NCBI RefSeq assembly: GCF_004136015.1
Contig: NZ_CP024866.1
Location: forward strand, 6,462,861-6,526,860
DNA length: 64,000 bases
Direction: 5' to 3'
Source of the DNA: Pseudomonas sp. ACM7
GTDB lineage: Bacteria; Pseudomonadota; Gammaproteobacteria; Pseudomonadales; Pseudomonadaceae
Positions 52,936-62,530 of the stretch are shown here, in pieces. Made by a program: the position numbers and the translations under genes. The notes below the pieces were generated by a model. It did not search any database. It was not told the DNA's origin and saw only the letters and a program-made list of their open reading frames with translations. The stretch's first letter is position 1; every line of letters starts with the position of its first letter.

Positions 52936-54426
52936 TTAGAGCTTGATCCAGGTCGCTTTGAGTTCGGTGTATTTGTCGAACGCGTGCAGCGATTTGTCCC
53001 GACCGTTACCCGACTGCTTGTACCCGCCAAACGGCGCGGTCATGTCGCCGCCGTCGTACTGGTTGACCCAGACGCTGCCGGCGCGCAAGCCGCGAGCGAA
53101 GGTGTGAGCCTTGCTCAGGTTGCTGGTCCACACGCCTGCGGCCAGGCCGAAGATGCTGTCGTTGGCAATCGCCAGAGCTTCTTCTTCGGTGTCGAAGGTG
53201 ATCAGCGACAGCACTGGGCCGAAGATTTCTTCGCGGGCGATGGTCATGGCGTTGGTCACGCCGTCGAAGATCGCCGGTTCCACGTACAGGCCACCGGTGT
53301 CTTCGAGGGTGCGACTGCCGCCGGCGATCAGTTGCGCGCCCTGGTCTTTGCCGACCTGGATGTAGCGCAGCACGTTGTCCAGTTGACGCTGATCGACGAC
53401 TGCGCCGACGGTGGTTTCTGGATCGAGGGCGTGCCCCGGTTTCCAGGCTTGCAGGGCTTCCACCAGCAGCGGAATGAACTGCTCGCGAATCGAACGTTCC
53501 ACCAGCAAGCGCGAACCGGCGGTGCAGACTTCGCCCTGGTTGAAGGCAATCGCACCGGCCGCCGCTTGTGCTGCCGCGCGCAGATCCGGCGCGTCGGCGA
53601 ACACCACGTTCGGGCTCTTCCCCCCTGCTTCGAGCCAAACGCGTTTCATGTTGCTTTGCCCGGCGTAGATCAGCAGTTGCTTGGCAATCGCGGTCGAGCC
53701 GGTGAAGGCCAGCACGTCGACGTCCATGTGCAACGCCAGCGCCTTGCCGACGGTGTGGCCGTAGCCCGGCAGGACGTTAAACACGCCTTTCGGGATGCCC
53801 GCTTCCAGCGCCAGTTGGGCGATGCGAATCGCGGTCAGTGGCGACTTTTCTGAAGGCTTGAGGATGAACGAGTTGCCGGCCGCGAGGGCTGGAGCGAACT
53901 TCCAGCTGGCCATGATCAACGGGAAGTTCCACGGCACGATGGCGGCGACCACACCGGCAGGTTCGCGGGTGATGAGGCCGAGTTGGTCGTGCGGCGTGGC
54001 GGCGACTTCGTCGTAGATCTTGTCGATGGCCTCGGCGCTCCAGCGGATCGCGTTGGCGGTCGCTGGGATGTCGATGCTCATCGAGTCGTTGATCGGCTTG
54101 CCCATGTCGAGGGTTTCGAGCAGGGCGAGTTCTTCCTGGTTGGCCAGGATCAAGTCCGCGAAGCGAATCAAAATGCGCTTGCGTTCTGCGGGTGCTAATC
54201 GCGCCCAGATGCCGGACTCGAAGGTGCGGCGCGCGACGGCGACGGCCGCATTGGCGTCGGCTTCGTCGGTGCTGGCGACGTTGGCCAGGAAGCGACCGTC
54301 GACCGGGCTCATGCATTCAAAGGTGTCGCCGCTGAGTGCCGGGCAGTATTGGCCGTCGATGAATGCACGGCCTTCGAGTGTTAAGGACTGGAAGCGTTGC
54401 TCCCAGTCGCTGCGAGTGTTTGTCAT
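52936..54426 (-). CDS. puuC: Gamma-glutamyl-gamma-aminobutyraldehyde dehydrogenase
   Basis: A 496-residue aldehyde dehydrogenase: VPWNFPLIMASWKFAPALAA, cofactor motif FTGSTAIAKQ, catalytic Glu in WLEAGGKSPN, catalytic Cys in NQGEVCTAGSR, and the end APFGGYKQSGNGRDKSLHAF. This C-terminal pattern is that of PuuC/KauB enzymes acting on aminoaldehydes. It oxidises the PuuB product to gamma-glutamyl-GABA. Located between puuB and puuA on the minus strand, separated from puuA by a REP pair. Confidence 0.9.
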   Translation of the reverse strand: MTNTRSDWEQRFQSLTLEGRAFIDGQYCPALSGDTFECMSPVDGRFLANVASTDEADANAAVAVARRTFESGIWARLAPAERKRILIRFADLILANQEELALLETLDMGKPINDSMSIDIPATANAIRWSAEAIDKIYDEVAATPHDQLGLITREPAGVVAAIVPWNFPLIMASWKFAPALAAGNSFILKPSEKSPLTAIRIAQLALEAGIPKGVFNVLPGYGHTVGKALALHMDVDVLAFTGSTAIAKQLLIYAGQSNMKRVWLEAGGKSPNVVFADAPDLRAAAQAAAGAIAFNQGEVCTAGSRLLVERSIREQFIPLLVEALQAWKPGHALDPETTVGAVVDQRQLDNVLRYIQVGKDQGAQLIAGGSRTLEDTGGLYVEPAIFDGVTNAMTIAREEIFGPVLSLITFDTEEEALAIANDSIFGLAAGVWTSNLSKAHTFARGLRAGSVWVNQYDGGDMTAPFGGYKQSGNGRDKSLHAFDKYTELKATWIKL

Positions 54427-54501
54427 GGTTGTGACTCGACGCAGAGGAATAAGTGATCGTCAGGCTGATGCCCGTCAGTTGAAACTTGCAATGCAATCCC
54501 C

Positions 54502-54591
54502 TGTGGGAGCGGGCTTGCTCGCGAAGGCGGTGTGTCAGGCGACATCAGTGTTGACTGATCCACCGCTTTCGCGAGCAAGCCCGCTCCCACA
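54502..54591. repeat. REP pair, GTGGGAGCG family
   Basis: TGTGGGAGCGGGCTTGCTCG at 54502 and its reverse complement ending 54591, with about 40 bases between. Between puuC and puuA. Confidence 0.88.
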
Positions 54592-54636
54592 TTTGATTGT
54601 TGGTGTCTGCAGAGAATGCGTACACCTCTTGGCTCA

Positions 54637-56013
54637 TCAAACCGTGTGCAAGTACCAGTTGTACTCAAGGTCCGAGATGGAGTTCTCGAATTCAGCCAGC
54701 TCGCTTTCCTTGCACGCCACGAACACGTCGATGTACATCGGGTCGATGTAACGGGCCATGACTTCGCTGTCGTCCAGTTCGCGCAGTGCATCGCGCAGGT
54801 TGTTCGGCAGGCTCTGCTCGTTCTGCTCGTAGCTGTTGCCTTCAACCGGGGCGCCCGGTTCGATCTCGTTGGTCAGGCCGTGGTGAATACCGGCCAGTAC
54901 CGACGCCATCAGCAAGTACGGGTTAGCGTCGGCGCCGGCTACACGATGCTCGATGCGCACGGAGTCCGGCGAACCGGTCGGCACACGTACCGCAACGGTA
55001 CGGTTGTCGATGCCCCAGCTCGGTGAGTTCGGCACGTAGAACTGCGCTCCGAAACGACGGTACGAGTTGACGTTCGGGCAGAGGAACGCCATCTGCGCCG
55101 GCAGGGTCTCGAGCACACCGCCGATCGCGTGTCGCAGCGCGGCGTTCTGCTCGGGATCCTCGCTGGCAAAGATGTTGTTGCCTTCTTTGTCGAGAATCGA
55201 AATGTGCACGTGCAAACCGTTGCCCGCCTGGCCCGGATACGGCTTGGCCATAAACGTGGTGTCCATCTCGTGGTCGTAGGCGATGTTCTTCACCAGACGC
55301 TTGAGCAACACCGCGTAGTCGCAGGCCTTGATCGGGTCATTGACGTGATGCAGGTTCACTTCGAACTGCGCCGGGGCGCTTTCCTTGACGATGGCGTCAG
55401 CAGGGATGCCCTGCTCTTTCGCGCCTTCGAGGATGTCTTGCAGGCAATCGACGTATTCGTCGAGGTCATCGATCAAATACACCTGAGTCGACATCGGACG
55501 TTTGCCGGAGACCGGCGAACGTGGCGATTGCGGACGACCGTTCACGTTGTCCTGGTCGATCAGATAGAACTCGAGTTCGAACGCGGCGCAGATGGTCAGG
55601 CCCATTGCATCGAACTTGCTCACGACCTGACGCAGCACTTCGCGAGGGTCAGCGAAGAACGGCTGGCCTTCGAGTTCGTGCATGGTCATTAACAGTTGCG
55701 CGGTCGGGCGCTTCTGCCAGGGCTCGATGCTGAGCGTATCAGGGATGGGGAAGCAGATTCGGTCTGAGTCGCCGATGTCCAGACCCAGGCCGGTGCTTTC
55801 CACCGTAGAACCGTTGATGTCCAGAGCAAACAGTGACGCCGGGAGGTTAATGCCTTTTTCGTAAACCTTATGAAGACTGGTGCGCTCGATGCGCTTGCCG
55901 CGCACCACACCGTTCATATCCGCAATCAGAAGGTCGACGTACAAAACCTCAGGATATTTCTTAAGGAATGCGTTTGCTTCGTTGAGTTGAACGGTACGCA
56001 GAGGGACCGACAT
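54637..56013 (-). CDS. puuA: Gamma-glutamylputrescine synthetase (glutamine synthetase family)
   Basis: A 458-residue glutamine-synthetase-like ligase: FELEFYLIDQ and GNGLHVHISILDKEG hold metal and substrate residues, and RIEHRVAGADANPYLLM the ATP-site arginine region. It joins glutamate to putrescine with ATP, the first step of the Puu pathway. Length and flanking puuC/puuD genes fit PuuA/SpuI. A 280-bp intergenic region divides it from the divergent puuD and should contain both promoters. Confidence 0.9.
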   Translation of the reverse strand: MSVPLRTVQLNEANAFLKKYPEVLYVDLLIADMNGVVRGKRIERTSLHKVYEKGINLPASLFALDINGSTVESTGLGLDIGDSDRICFPIPDTLSIEPWQKRPTAQLLMTMHELEGQPFFADPREVLRQVVSKFDAMGLTICAAFELEFYLIDQDNVNGRPQSPRSPVSGKRPMSTQVYLIDDLDEYVDCLQDILEGAKEQGIPADAIVKESAPAQFEVNLHHVNDPIKACDYAVLLKRLVKNIAYDHEMDTTFMAKPYPGQAGNGLHVHISILDKEGNNIFASEDPEQNAALRHAIGGVLETLPAQMAFLCPNVNSYRRFGAQFYVPNSPSWGIDNRTVAVRVPTGSPDSVRIEHRVAGADANPYLLMASVLAGIHHGLTNEIEPGAPVEGNSYEQNEQSLPNNLRDALRELDDSEVMARYIDPMYIDVFVACKESELAEFENSISDLEYNWYLHTV

Positions 56014-56293
56014 GATGCACCTATTAGCTGTTAATTATTATGTTCACTACCTTGTTGCGAGCCCAGTCAACCCGAACGGCAAAATGAAGTCAATAGCGAA
56101 CACCTGGCCTCTCAACCTTTATTTTCGGGCCTTTCTTGGGCACGAGAGTGCCAGATCAGTCCTGCGCACCGTGTAAATCCTGAAGATCGGACGTGCGGCG
56201 TTTAGAATTTTTTACATGAGAGTTGTTAATTAAAATCAACAAGGCTAAGCTCCGGAAAAGCTCGTTCAAGTGTGAAACTTCGAGGTGATAAAA
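56014..56293. promoter_or_regulatory. Divergent puuA/puuD control region
   Basis: Contains GGCAC-GAGA-GTGCC (56139-56152), a short perfect inverted repeat that also fits the GG-N10-GC spacing of a sigma-54 promoter pointing at puuD, and an AT-rich stretch with TTAATTAA near 56226-56233. Either a PuuR-like operator or a promoter could lie here; none is proven. Confidence 0.4.
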
Positions 56294-57055
56294 ATGGCAT
56301 TCAAGCCATTGATCGGCGTTACAGCGTGCGTCAAACAGATTGGCCTGCACCCCTACCATGTCAGCGGCGACAAGTACTTGCGTGCTGTCAGCGTCGCGGC
56401 TTCGGGGCTGCCGGTCGTCATTCCTTCCTTAGGCGATCTGACCGAAATCGATGACCTGCTCGCGCAGCTCGACGGTCTGCTGCTGACCGGCTCACCCTCG
56501 AATGTGGAACCTTTCCACTATCAAGGCCCCGACAGCGCCCCCGGCACGGATCACGATCCGCAACGGGACGCCACCACCCTCCCCTTATTGCGTGCGGCCA
56601 TTGCGGCGGGCGTTCCGGTGCTCGGCATCTGCCGGGGCTTTCAGGAAATGAACGTGGCGTTCGGTGGCAGCCTGCATCAGAAGGTCCACGAACTCCCCGG
56701 CATGCTGGATCACCGGGAAGCGAATCATCCGGACCTGGCGGTGCAATACGCGCCGGCGCATGCGGTCAACGTGCAACCGGGCGGCGTGTTCGAGGCGCTG
56801 GATTTGCCGCAGGTGTTCCAGGTCAATTCGATTCACAGCCAAGGCATCGACCGACTGGCTCTCGGACTGCGCGCCGAAGCGATTGCGCCGGACGGCTTGA
56901 TCGAGGCGATTTCGGTTGAACACAGCCCTACTTTCGCCGTTGGCGTGCAATGGCACCCGGAATGGCAGGTTCTGTCGAACCCTCCTTATTTGAGTATTTT
57001 CCAGGCGTTTGGCGACGCGTGCCGGCGACGGGCGGTGTTACGTAACAAGCGCTGA
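56294..57055 (+). CDS. puuD: Gamma-glutamyl-GABA hydrolase
   Basis: A 253-residue class I glutamine amidotransferase-like hydrolase (peptidase C26). The nucleophile is Cys in LGICRGFQEMNV, and the His-Glu pair is in VGVQWHPEWQ. It releases GABA and glutamate from gamma-glutamyl-GABA, the last step of the pathway. AGGTGA lies six bases before ATG 56294; GTG 56285 is less likely. Divergent from puuA and followed, after a REP pair, by the polyamine transporter genes. Confidence 0.92.
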   Translation: MAFKPLIGVTACVKQIGLHPYHVSGDKYLRAVSVAASGLPVVIPSLGDLTEIDDLLAQLDGLLLTGSPSNVEPFHYQGPDSAPGTDHDPQRDATTLPLLRAAIAAGVPVLGICRGFQEMNVAFGGSLHQKVHELPGMLDHREANHPDLAVQYAPAHAVNVQPGGVFEALDLPQVFQVNSIHSQGIDRLALGLRAEAIAPDGLIEAISVEHSPTFAVGVQWHPEWQVLSNPPYLSIFQAFGDACRRRAVLRNKR

Positions 57056-57425
57056 CTTAACACTCGATTAATCAATTTACTGCCCCCGTGAGGCTGGCGG
57101 GTGTGCCTTTGCGCATCCGTGACTCGCGAAAACAACACACTGCAATAACAACAAGTACTACCAGGCAGCCAGGACGGCGGCGCCGAATAAGCCCAGGCCG
57201 GGCGATGCCAGTGAGCCAAACGCAATTCCAGGGTGGGAGCGGGCTTGCTCGCGAAGAGGGAGTGTCAGTCGACATTGATGCTGCCTGATACACCGCTTTC
57301 GCGAGCAAGCCCGCTCCCACAGGGGATCACAGCTGGATTCACTGGCATCACCGGGATTGGGCTTGTAATCAACTATTAAGTCAGGCCGCGTTGGCCCGAC
57401 GACTGAAACCTGTTGGGAGTTTCAC
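57056..57425. other. 370-bp gap before the transporter operon
   Basis: No gene. Holds the REP pair at 57233-57321 and then about 100 bp that should contain the potG promoter and GGGAG ribosome site. Confidence 0.6.
57233..57321. repeat. REP pair, GTGGGAGCG family
   Basis: GTGGGAGCGGGCTTGCTCGC from 57233 and its complement to 57321, with about 40 bases between. Between puuD and potG. Confidence 0.88.
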
Positions 57426-58568
57426 ATGGCAAACGCCTCCAGCATCTACAGGAAGGCTCTTGAAGGTCACCAGACATCGAAAAAGGTGTTGGTGAAAGTC
57501 GACCGCGTCACCAAGAAATTCGACGAAACCACCGCAGTGGACGATGTCTCGCTTGAGATCCATCAAGGGGAAATCTTCGCCCTGCTCGGCGGTTCCGGCT
57601 CCGGCAAATCGACCCTGCTGCGCATGCTCGCAGGCTTCGAGCGTCCGACCGAAGGGCGGATTCTGCTCGACGGTGTCGACATCACCGACATGCCGCCGTA
57701 CGAACGGCCGATCAACATGATGTTCCAGTCCTACGCGCTGTTCCCGCACATGACGGTGGCGCAGAACATCGCCTTTGGCTTGAAGCAGGATCGTCTGTCC
57801 GCCAGCGAAATCGACGCCCGCGTCGAAGAGATGCTGCGCCTGGTGCACATGACCCAGTACGCCAAACGCAAACCCCATCAGTTGTCTGGTGGTCAGCGTC
57901 AGCGTGTGGCGCTCGCTCGCTCCCTGGCAAAACGTCCGAAGCTGTTGCTGCTCGACGAACCGATGGGCGCGCTGGATAAAAAGCTGCGTTCGCAGATGCA
58001 ACTGGAGTTGGTGGAGATCATCGAGCGGGTCGGCGTGACCTGCGTGATGGTGACCCACGACCAGGAAGAGGCCATGACCATGGCCCAGCGCATCGCGATC
58101 ATGCACCTCGGCTGGATCGCGCAGATCGGTAGCCCGGTGGACATTTATGAGGCGCCGGTCAGCCGCATGGTCTGCGAGTTCATCGGCAACGTGAACGCCT
58201 TCGACGGCACGGTTGTGGAAGACCTTGAAGGTCACGCGATCATTCACAGCCCGGACCTGGAGCAGAAGATTTACGTCGGTCACGGCGTCAGCACCTCGGT
58301 GCAAGACAAGTCGATCACCTATGCCATCCGCCCGGAAAAACTGCTGGTCAGCACCACCAAACCGGATACCCGCTACAACTGGTCCAGCGGCAAGGTGCAT
58401 GACATCGCCTACCTCGGCGGTCACTCGGTGTTTTACGTGGAGCTGCCTGGCGGCAAGGTTGTGCAGTCGTTCATGGCCAACGCCGAACGCCGTGGTTCAC
58501 GTCCGACCTGGGACGATAAAGTCTACGTGTGGTGGGAAGACGACAGCGGCGTGGTACTGCGCTCATGA
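57426..58568 (+). CDS. potG: Polyamine ABC transporter ATP-binding protein
   Basis: A 380-residue ATPase: Walker A GGSGSGKST, signature LSGGQRQRVALARSL, Walker B LLLLDEPMGALD and H-loop VTHDQ. The C-terminal TOBE-type extension (YAIRPEKLLVS) marks the MalK/PotA-like group. It powers putrescine/spermidine import with PotH, PotI and PotF. Its stop overlaps the potH start (ATGA at 58565-58568). Known in P. aeruginosa as SpuF. Confidence 0.92.
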   Translation: MANASSIYRKALEGHQTSKKVLVKVDRVTKKFDETTAVDDVSLEIHQGEIFALLGGSGSGKSTLLRMLAGFERPTEGRILLDGVDITDMPPYERPINMMFQSYALFPHMTVAQNIAFGLKQDRLSASEIDARVEEMLRLVHMTQYAKRKPHQLSGGQRQRVALARSLAKRPKLLLLDEPMGALDKKLRSQMQLELVEIIERVGVTCVMVTHDQEEAMTMAQRIAIMHLGWIAQIGSPVDIYEAPVSRMVCEFIGNVNAFDGTVVEDLEGHAIIHSPDLEQKIYVGHGVSTSVQDKSITYAIRPEKLLVSTTKPDTRYNWSSGKVHDIAYLGGHSVFYVELPGGKVVQSFMANAERRGSRPTWDDKVYVWWEDDSGVVLRS

Positions 58569-59479
58569 AAACACTCAATCAGCAGTTTATGCGGCTGATG
58601 CCGAGTGGTCGAAAGCTCGTCATCGGGGTTCCTTTCCTGTGGCTGTTCCTGTTCTTCATACTGCCGTTCTTCCTGGTGATGAAGATCAGCTTCTCGGAAG
58701 CGGCCCTGGCCATTCCTCCTTACTCAGAAATCTACACCTTCGCCGAGCAGAAATTTCAGCTGCTGCTGAACATCGGCAACTACTCGCTGCTGACCGAAGA
58801 TGAGTTGTACATCTCGGCCTACTTCGGCTCGTTGAAGGTCGCGTTTTTAAGCACGCTGATGTGCCTGGTGATCGGTTTCCCGATGGCCTACGCGATCACC
58901 AAAGCGAGCAAGGAAACGCAAAACGTTCTGCTGCTGTTGATCATGATGCCGACCTGGACGGCGATCCTGATCCGCGTTTATGCGTGGATGGGCATCCTCA
59001 GCAACAACGGTTTGCTCAACGCATTCCTGATGTGGACCGGGCTCACCGACCACCCGATCGAGATCCTCAACACCAACACGGCCGTGTATATCGGCGTGGT
59101 GTATGCGTATCTGCCATTCATGGTGCTGCCGTTGTACGCCAACCTGGTCAAGCACGATCAAAGCCTGCTGGAAGCCGCTTCGGACCTGGGTTCGAGCAAC
59201 TTCAACAACTTCTGGAAAATCACCGTGCCGCTGGCCAAGAACGGGATCATTGCCGGTTGCATGCTGGTGTTCATTCCGGTGGTCGGTGAGTTCGTGATTC
59301 CGGAGCTGTTGGGTGGCCCGGAGACCCTGATGATCGGTCGCGTGCTGTGGCAAGAGTTCTTCAACAACCGCGACTGGCCGGTGGCGTCTGCCCTGGCGGT
59401 GGTGATGCTGTTGATCCTGATTGTGCCGATTCTGCTGTTCAACCGCAGCCAGGCCAAAGAGATGGAGGCACGGGGATGA
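58565..59479 (+). CDS. potH: Polyamine ABC transporter permease, first subunit
   Basis: A 304-residue permease with six helices and the EAA loop LLEAASDLGSSNFNNFWKITV. It belongs to the PotB/PotH type: GVPFLWLFLFFILPFFLVMK at the start. Forms the membrane channel with PotI. The start overlaps potG by four bases, and its own stop overlaps potI by four (ATGA at 59476-59479). SpuG in P. aeruginosa. Confidence 0.92.
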   Translation: MKTLNQQFMRLMPSGRKLVIGVPFLWLFLFFILPFFLVMKISFSEAALAIPPYSEIYTFAEQKFQLLLNIGNYSLLTEDELYISAYFGSLKVAFLSTLMCLVIGFPMAYAITKASKETQNVLLLLIMMPTWTAILIRVYAWMGILSNNGLLNAFLMWTGLTDHPIEILNTNTAVYIGVVYAYLPFMVLPLYANLVKHDQSLLEAASDLGSSNFNNFWKITVPLAKNGIIAGCMLVFIPVVGEFVIPELLGGPETLMIGRVLWQEFFNNRDWPVASALAVVMLLILIVPILLFNRSQAKEMEARG

Positions 59480-60360
59480 AACGCTTCGGATTTGCAAAGT
59501 TCATGCTGATTTTCGGCCTGTCGTTTATCTACCTGCCGATGTTGATTCTGGTGATCTACTCGTTCAACGCCTCGAAACTGGTAACCGTATGGGGCGGCTG
59601 GTCGTTCAAGTGGTACGCGGGCCTGCTCGATAACTCGCAACTGATGGGCTCGGTGGTGCGCTCGTTGGAAATCGCCTGCTACACCGCGATTGCTGCGGTG
59701 GCGCTGGGGACGTTGGCGGCGTTTGTGCTGACTCGCGTCACTCGCTTCAAGGGCCGCACGTTGTTCGGCGGGCTGGTGACGGCACCGCTGGTGATGCCGG
59801 AAGTGATCACCGGTCTGTCGCTGTTGCTACTGTTCGTGGCCATGGCGCAGTTGATCGGTTGGCCGCAGGAACGTGGCATCGTCACCATCTGGATCGCCCA
59901 TACCACGTTCTGTGCGGCGTATGTGGCGGTGGTGGTTTCGGCGCGCTTGCGTGAGCTGGACCTGTCCATCGAAGAAGCGGCCATGGACCTCGGGGCGAAG
60001 CCGTTCAAGGTGTTTTTCCTGATCACCATTCCGATGATCGCGCCGTCACTGGCGGCCGGCGGCATGATGTCATTTGCCCTGTCGCTGGATGACCTGGTAC
60101 TGGCGAGCTTCGTGTCCGGCCCGGGTTCCACCACCCTGCCGATGGAAGTGTTCTCGGCGGTGCGTCTGGGCGTGAAGCCTGAGATCAACGCCGTGGCCAG
60201 CTTGATTCTGTTGGCGGTATCGATCGTGACCTTCATGGTCTGGTTCTTCAGCCGCCGCGCCGAAGCGACCCGTAAACGTGCGATCCAGGAAGCCATGGAC
60301 CAGACCGCCAGCGAGTCCTGGCAGCAACCCAACAAGCAAATGGCTGGAGCAACGGCTTAA
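59476..60360 (+). CDS. potI: Polyamine ABC transporter permease, second subunit
   Basis: A 294-residue permease, PotC/PotI type, with six helices and the EAA loop SIEEAAMDLGAKPFKVFFLI. Starts with FAKFMLIFGLSFIYLPMLIL. Coupled to potH by a four-base overlap. A REP pair separates it from potF. SpuH in P. aeruginosa. Confidence 0.92.
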   Translation: MKRFGFAKFMLIFGLSFIYLPMLILVIYSFNASKLVTVWGGWSFKWYAGLLDNSQLMGSVVRSLEIACYTAIAAVALGTLAAFVLTRVTRFKGRTLFGGLVTAPLVMPEVITGLSLLLLFVAMAQLIGWPQERGIVTIWIAHTTFCAAYVAVVVSARLRELDLSIEEAAMDLGAKPFKVFFLITIPMIAPSLAAGGMMSFALSLDDLVLASFVSGPGSTTLPMEVFSAVRLGVKPEINAVASLILLAVSIVTFMVWFFSRRAEATRKRAIQEAMDQTASESWQQPNKQMAGATA

Positions 60361-60577
60361 GAGCCTGCAGGACGCACACTTTGTAGCAGCTGGCGAAGCC
60401 TGCGTTCGGCTGCGAAGCAGTCGTGAATTCAGACACTGCAGTTCTTTCAGGAAGATTGAATTCGCAGGTTTTACGACTGCTTCGCAGCCGAACGCAGGCT
60501 TCGCCAGCTGCTACAAGGGGTGCCCCAAGACTGCAATTGTTTTGCGTATCTGAATAAAAAAGAATGGAGTTGTACCG
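60361..60577. other. 217-bp gap between potI and potF
   Basis: No gene. It contains the REP pair at 60382-60515 and about 60 bp before potF. There is no T-tract terminator, so read-through or a separate potF promoter are both possible. Confidence 0.6.
60382..60515. repeat. REP pair, GTAGCAGCTGGCGAAG family
   Basis: Exact 43-base arms 60382-60424 and 60473-60515, loop 48 bases. Between potI and potF. Confidence 0.9.
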
Positions 60578-61675
60578 ATGAAAATGTTTGGCAGGACTCT
60601 GCTGACACTGTCCTTATTGGGCGCAATGGCTACCGGCGCCCAGGCCAATGACAAGGTACTGCGCGTCTACAACTGGTCGGATTACATCGCCCCGGATACC
60701 GTCAAGAAGTTCGAAGACGAGACCGGCATCCGCGTGACCTACGATGTGTTCGACAGCAATGAAACCCTTGAGGCACGGCTGCTCGCCGGTAAATCCGGCT
60801 ACGACATCGTCGTGCCGTCCAACAGTTTCCTGGCCAAGCAGATCAAGGCTGGCGTCTATCAGGAACTGGATAAGTCGAAGCTGACGAACTGGAAAAACCT
60901 CAACCCGGTCCTGCTGAAAAATGCTTCCGCCAGCGACCCGGATAACGGCCACGCCTTCCCGTACATGTGGGGCTCCATCGGCATCGGCTTCAACCCGGAC
61001 AAGGTCAAGGAAGTGCTCGGCAGCAATGCGCCGACCAACTCCTGGGACTTGCTGTTCAAACCGGAAAACGCCGCCAAGCTGAAAGCCTGCGGCATCAGTT
61101 TCCTTGATTCGCCGACCGAGATGCTCCCGGCCGCCCTGCACTATCTGGGTTACCCGGTGAACTCGCAGAACAAGGAGCAGATTGCCGAAGCTGAAGCGCT
61201 GTTCATGAAGATTCGTCCTTCGGTGGCGTACTTCCATTCCTCGAAATACATCTCGGACCTGGCCAACGGCAACATCTGCGTGGCGGTCGGTTACTCCGGT
61301 GATGTACTGCAAGCCAAGGCGCGCGCCCAAGAAGCTGGCGATAAGGTGAAGGTCGATTACAGCATTCCCAAGGAAGGCGCGGGCAGTTTCTACGACATGG
61401 TCGCAATCCCCCGGGACGCGACGAACGTGGAAAACGCCTACCTGTTCATGAACTTCCTGATGCGCCCGGACATCATCGCCGAGATCACCAACAACATCGG
61501 CTACAGCAACGCCAACGCGGCGGCCACGCCTTTGGTGGATGAAGCGATTCGGGATGATCCGGGGTCGTATCCGTCGCAGGCTGTGATGGCGACGCTGTAT
61601 GCCATTCCGGATATGCCGATTGGCGTTCAGCGGGTGATGACCCGCGGGTGGACAAGGGTGAAGCTCGGTAAATAA
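60578..61675 (+). CDS. potF: Polyamine ABC transporter substrate-binding protein
   Basis: A 365-residue exported binding protein. The signal peptide is [23 protein letters not shown], and the mature part starts [16 protein letters not shown], a hallmark of PotD/PotF/SpuD proteins. It captures putrescine or spermidine in the periplasm. TGGAG lies eight bases before the ATG. It is last in the operon, after a REP pair, instead of first as in many polyamine operons. Confidence 0.92.
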   Translation: MKMFGRTLLTLSLLGAMATGAQANDKVLRVYNWSDYIAPDTVKKFEDETGIRVTYDVFDSNETLEARLLAGKSGYDIVVPSNSFLAKQIKAGVYQELDKSKLTNWKNLNPVLLKNASASDPDNGHAFPYMWGSIGIGFNPDKVKEVLGSNAPTNSWDLLFKPENAAKLKACGISFLDSPTEMLPAALHYLGYPVNSQNKEQIAEAEALFMKIRPSVAYFHSSKYISDLANGNICVAVGYSGDVLQAKARAQEAGDKVKVDYSIPKEGAGSFYDMVAIPRDATNVENAYLFMNFLMRPDIIAEITNNIGYSNANAAATPLVDEAIRDDPGSYPSQAVMATLYAIPDMPIGVQRVMTRGWTRVKLGK

Positions 61676-61690
61676 CCACGAAAATCGGCT

Positions 61691-61796
61691 TCTGTAGGAG
61701 CTGTCGAGTGCAACGAGGCTGCGATCTTTTGATCTTGTTTTTTCCGGATCAAGATCAAAAGATCGCAGCCTCGTTGCACTCGACAGCTCCTACAGA
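61691..61796. repeat. REP-like inverted repeat, GTAGGAGCTGTCGAGTG family
   Basis: Exact 47-base arms 61691-61737 and 61750-61796, separated by 12 bases. A third palindrome family in the window, containing GATCTTTTGATCTTG near the loop. Just after potF, so it may also work as a strong hairpin at the operon end. Confidence 0.88.
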
Positions 61797-61905
61797 GGGT
61801 TGTGGACACCCTGAATTCTGTTTTCCGTTCACGCAGCGCCTTACCACCGCTGCACTCCTATCTGCAGAACGGCCTCACCTGGCTTCCTCGGTTAAGGTGA
61901 ATTTG

Positions 61906-61932
61906 GGCGCCCTCCTCGGGCGCCTTTTTTTT
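61906..61932. terminator. Rho-independent terminator
   Basis: GGCGCCC, loop TCCTC, GGGCGCC, then a run of T. A 7-bp GC stem. It serves plus-strand transcription; the thpR stop lies within its right end. Confidence 0.85.
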
Positions 61933-62470
61933 ATGATGGAACGAGCGGCCATTCGGCCAGCGCTCGGTAGCGGCCCTTATGGGATTCGAACAAGGTGAAG
62001 TGATCGGCCCGCAGATAGAACTCGGGCGGCGTTGCGGACTCAGGCACCGGCACTCGGTAATCACGCATCAGCGTCAGATGCGGGCGGAATTCCTTCGGCG
62101 AATCCTCAAACCCGAACGGCAGCATTGCCTGCTCAAGCGCATAAACCAGCCGCAGCAACTCCGGTGATGCCTGCTCCGGAGCGAGCACCAATACCCCTGC
62201 CCTGCGCCAGACATCCAGCCGATCAAGCGCAACCCTCAAAGGCACACCCGGCGTTCGAATATTGGCAGCGGCTGTGCAGATATCGGCGATTTTCGCCACC
62301 TCGACAGCGCCCAAAAACATCAACGTCAGATGAAAGTTTTCCACCGGCACCGGGCGTCCGCTCGTGAGCTCAAGTGCGCTGCGCCATTGGGCAATGGCCC
62401 GACGTTGCTCGGGTGTGCAGTTCAGGGCAAAAAACAGTCGTTTCAACGGTTCATGGGATTCGTCGCTCAT
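61931..62470 (-). CDS. thpR: RNA 2',3'-cyclic phosphodiesterase
   Basis: A 179-residue 2H phosphoesterase with both HxT/S motifs: HLTLMFLG near residue 47 and HLTLMRDY near residue 130. Opens 2',3'-cyclic phosphates in RNA and reverses tRNA-type ligations in vitro. AGGAGG sits eight bases before ATG 62470; a GTG three codons upstream is less likely. Monocistronic, with its stop in the terminator at 61906-61932. FFALNCTPEQRRAIAQW is the typical start. Confidence 0.9.
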   Translation of the reverse strand: MSDESHEPLKRLFFALNCTPEQRRAIAQWRSALELTSGRPVPVENFHLTLMFLGAVEVAKIADICTAAANIRTPGVPLRVALDRLDVWRRAGVLVLAPEQASPELLRLVYALEQAMLPFGFEDSPKEFRPHLTLMRDYRVPVPESATPPEFYLRADHFTLFESHKGRYRALAEWPLVPS

Positions 62471-62530
62471 ATCTGGCACCTCCTGACATCCAAGTTATAG
62501 TTCATGCAAACGATTCAACTGGAGGGGGCC

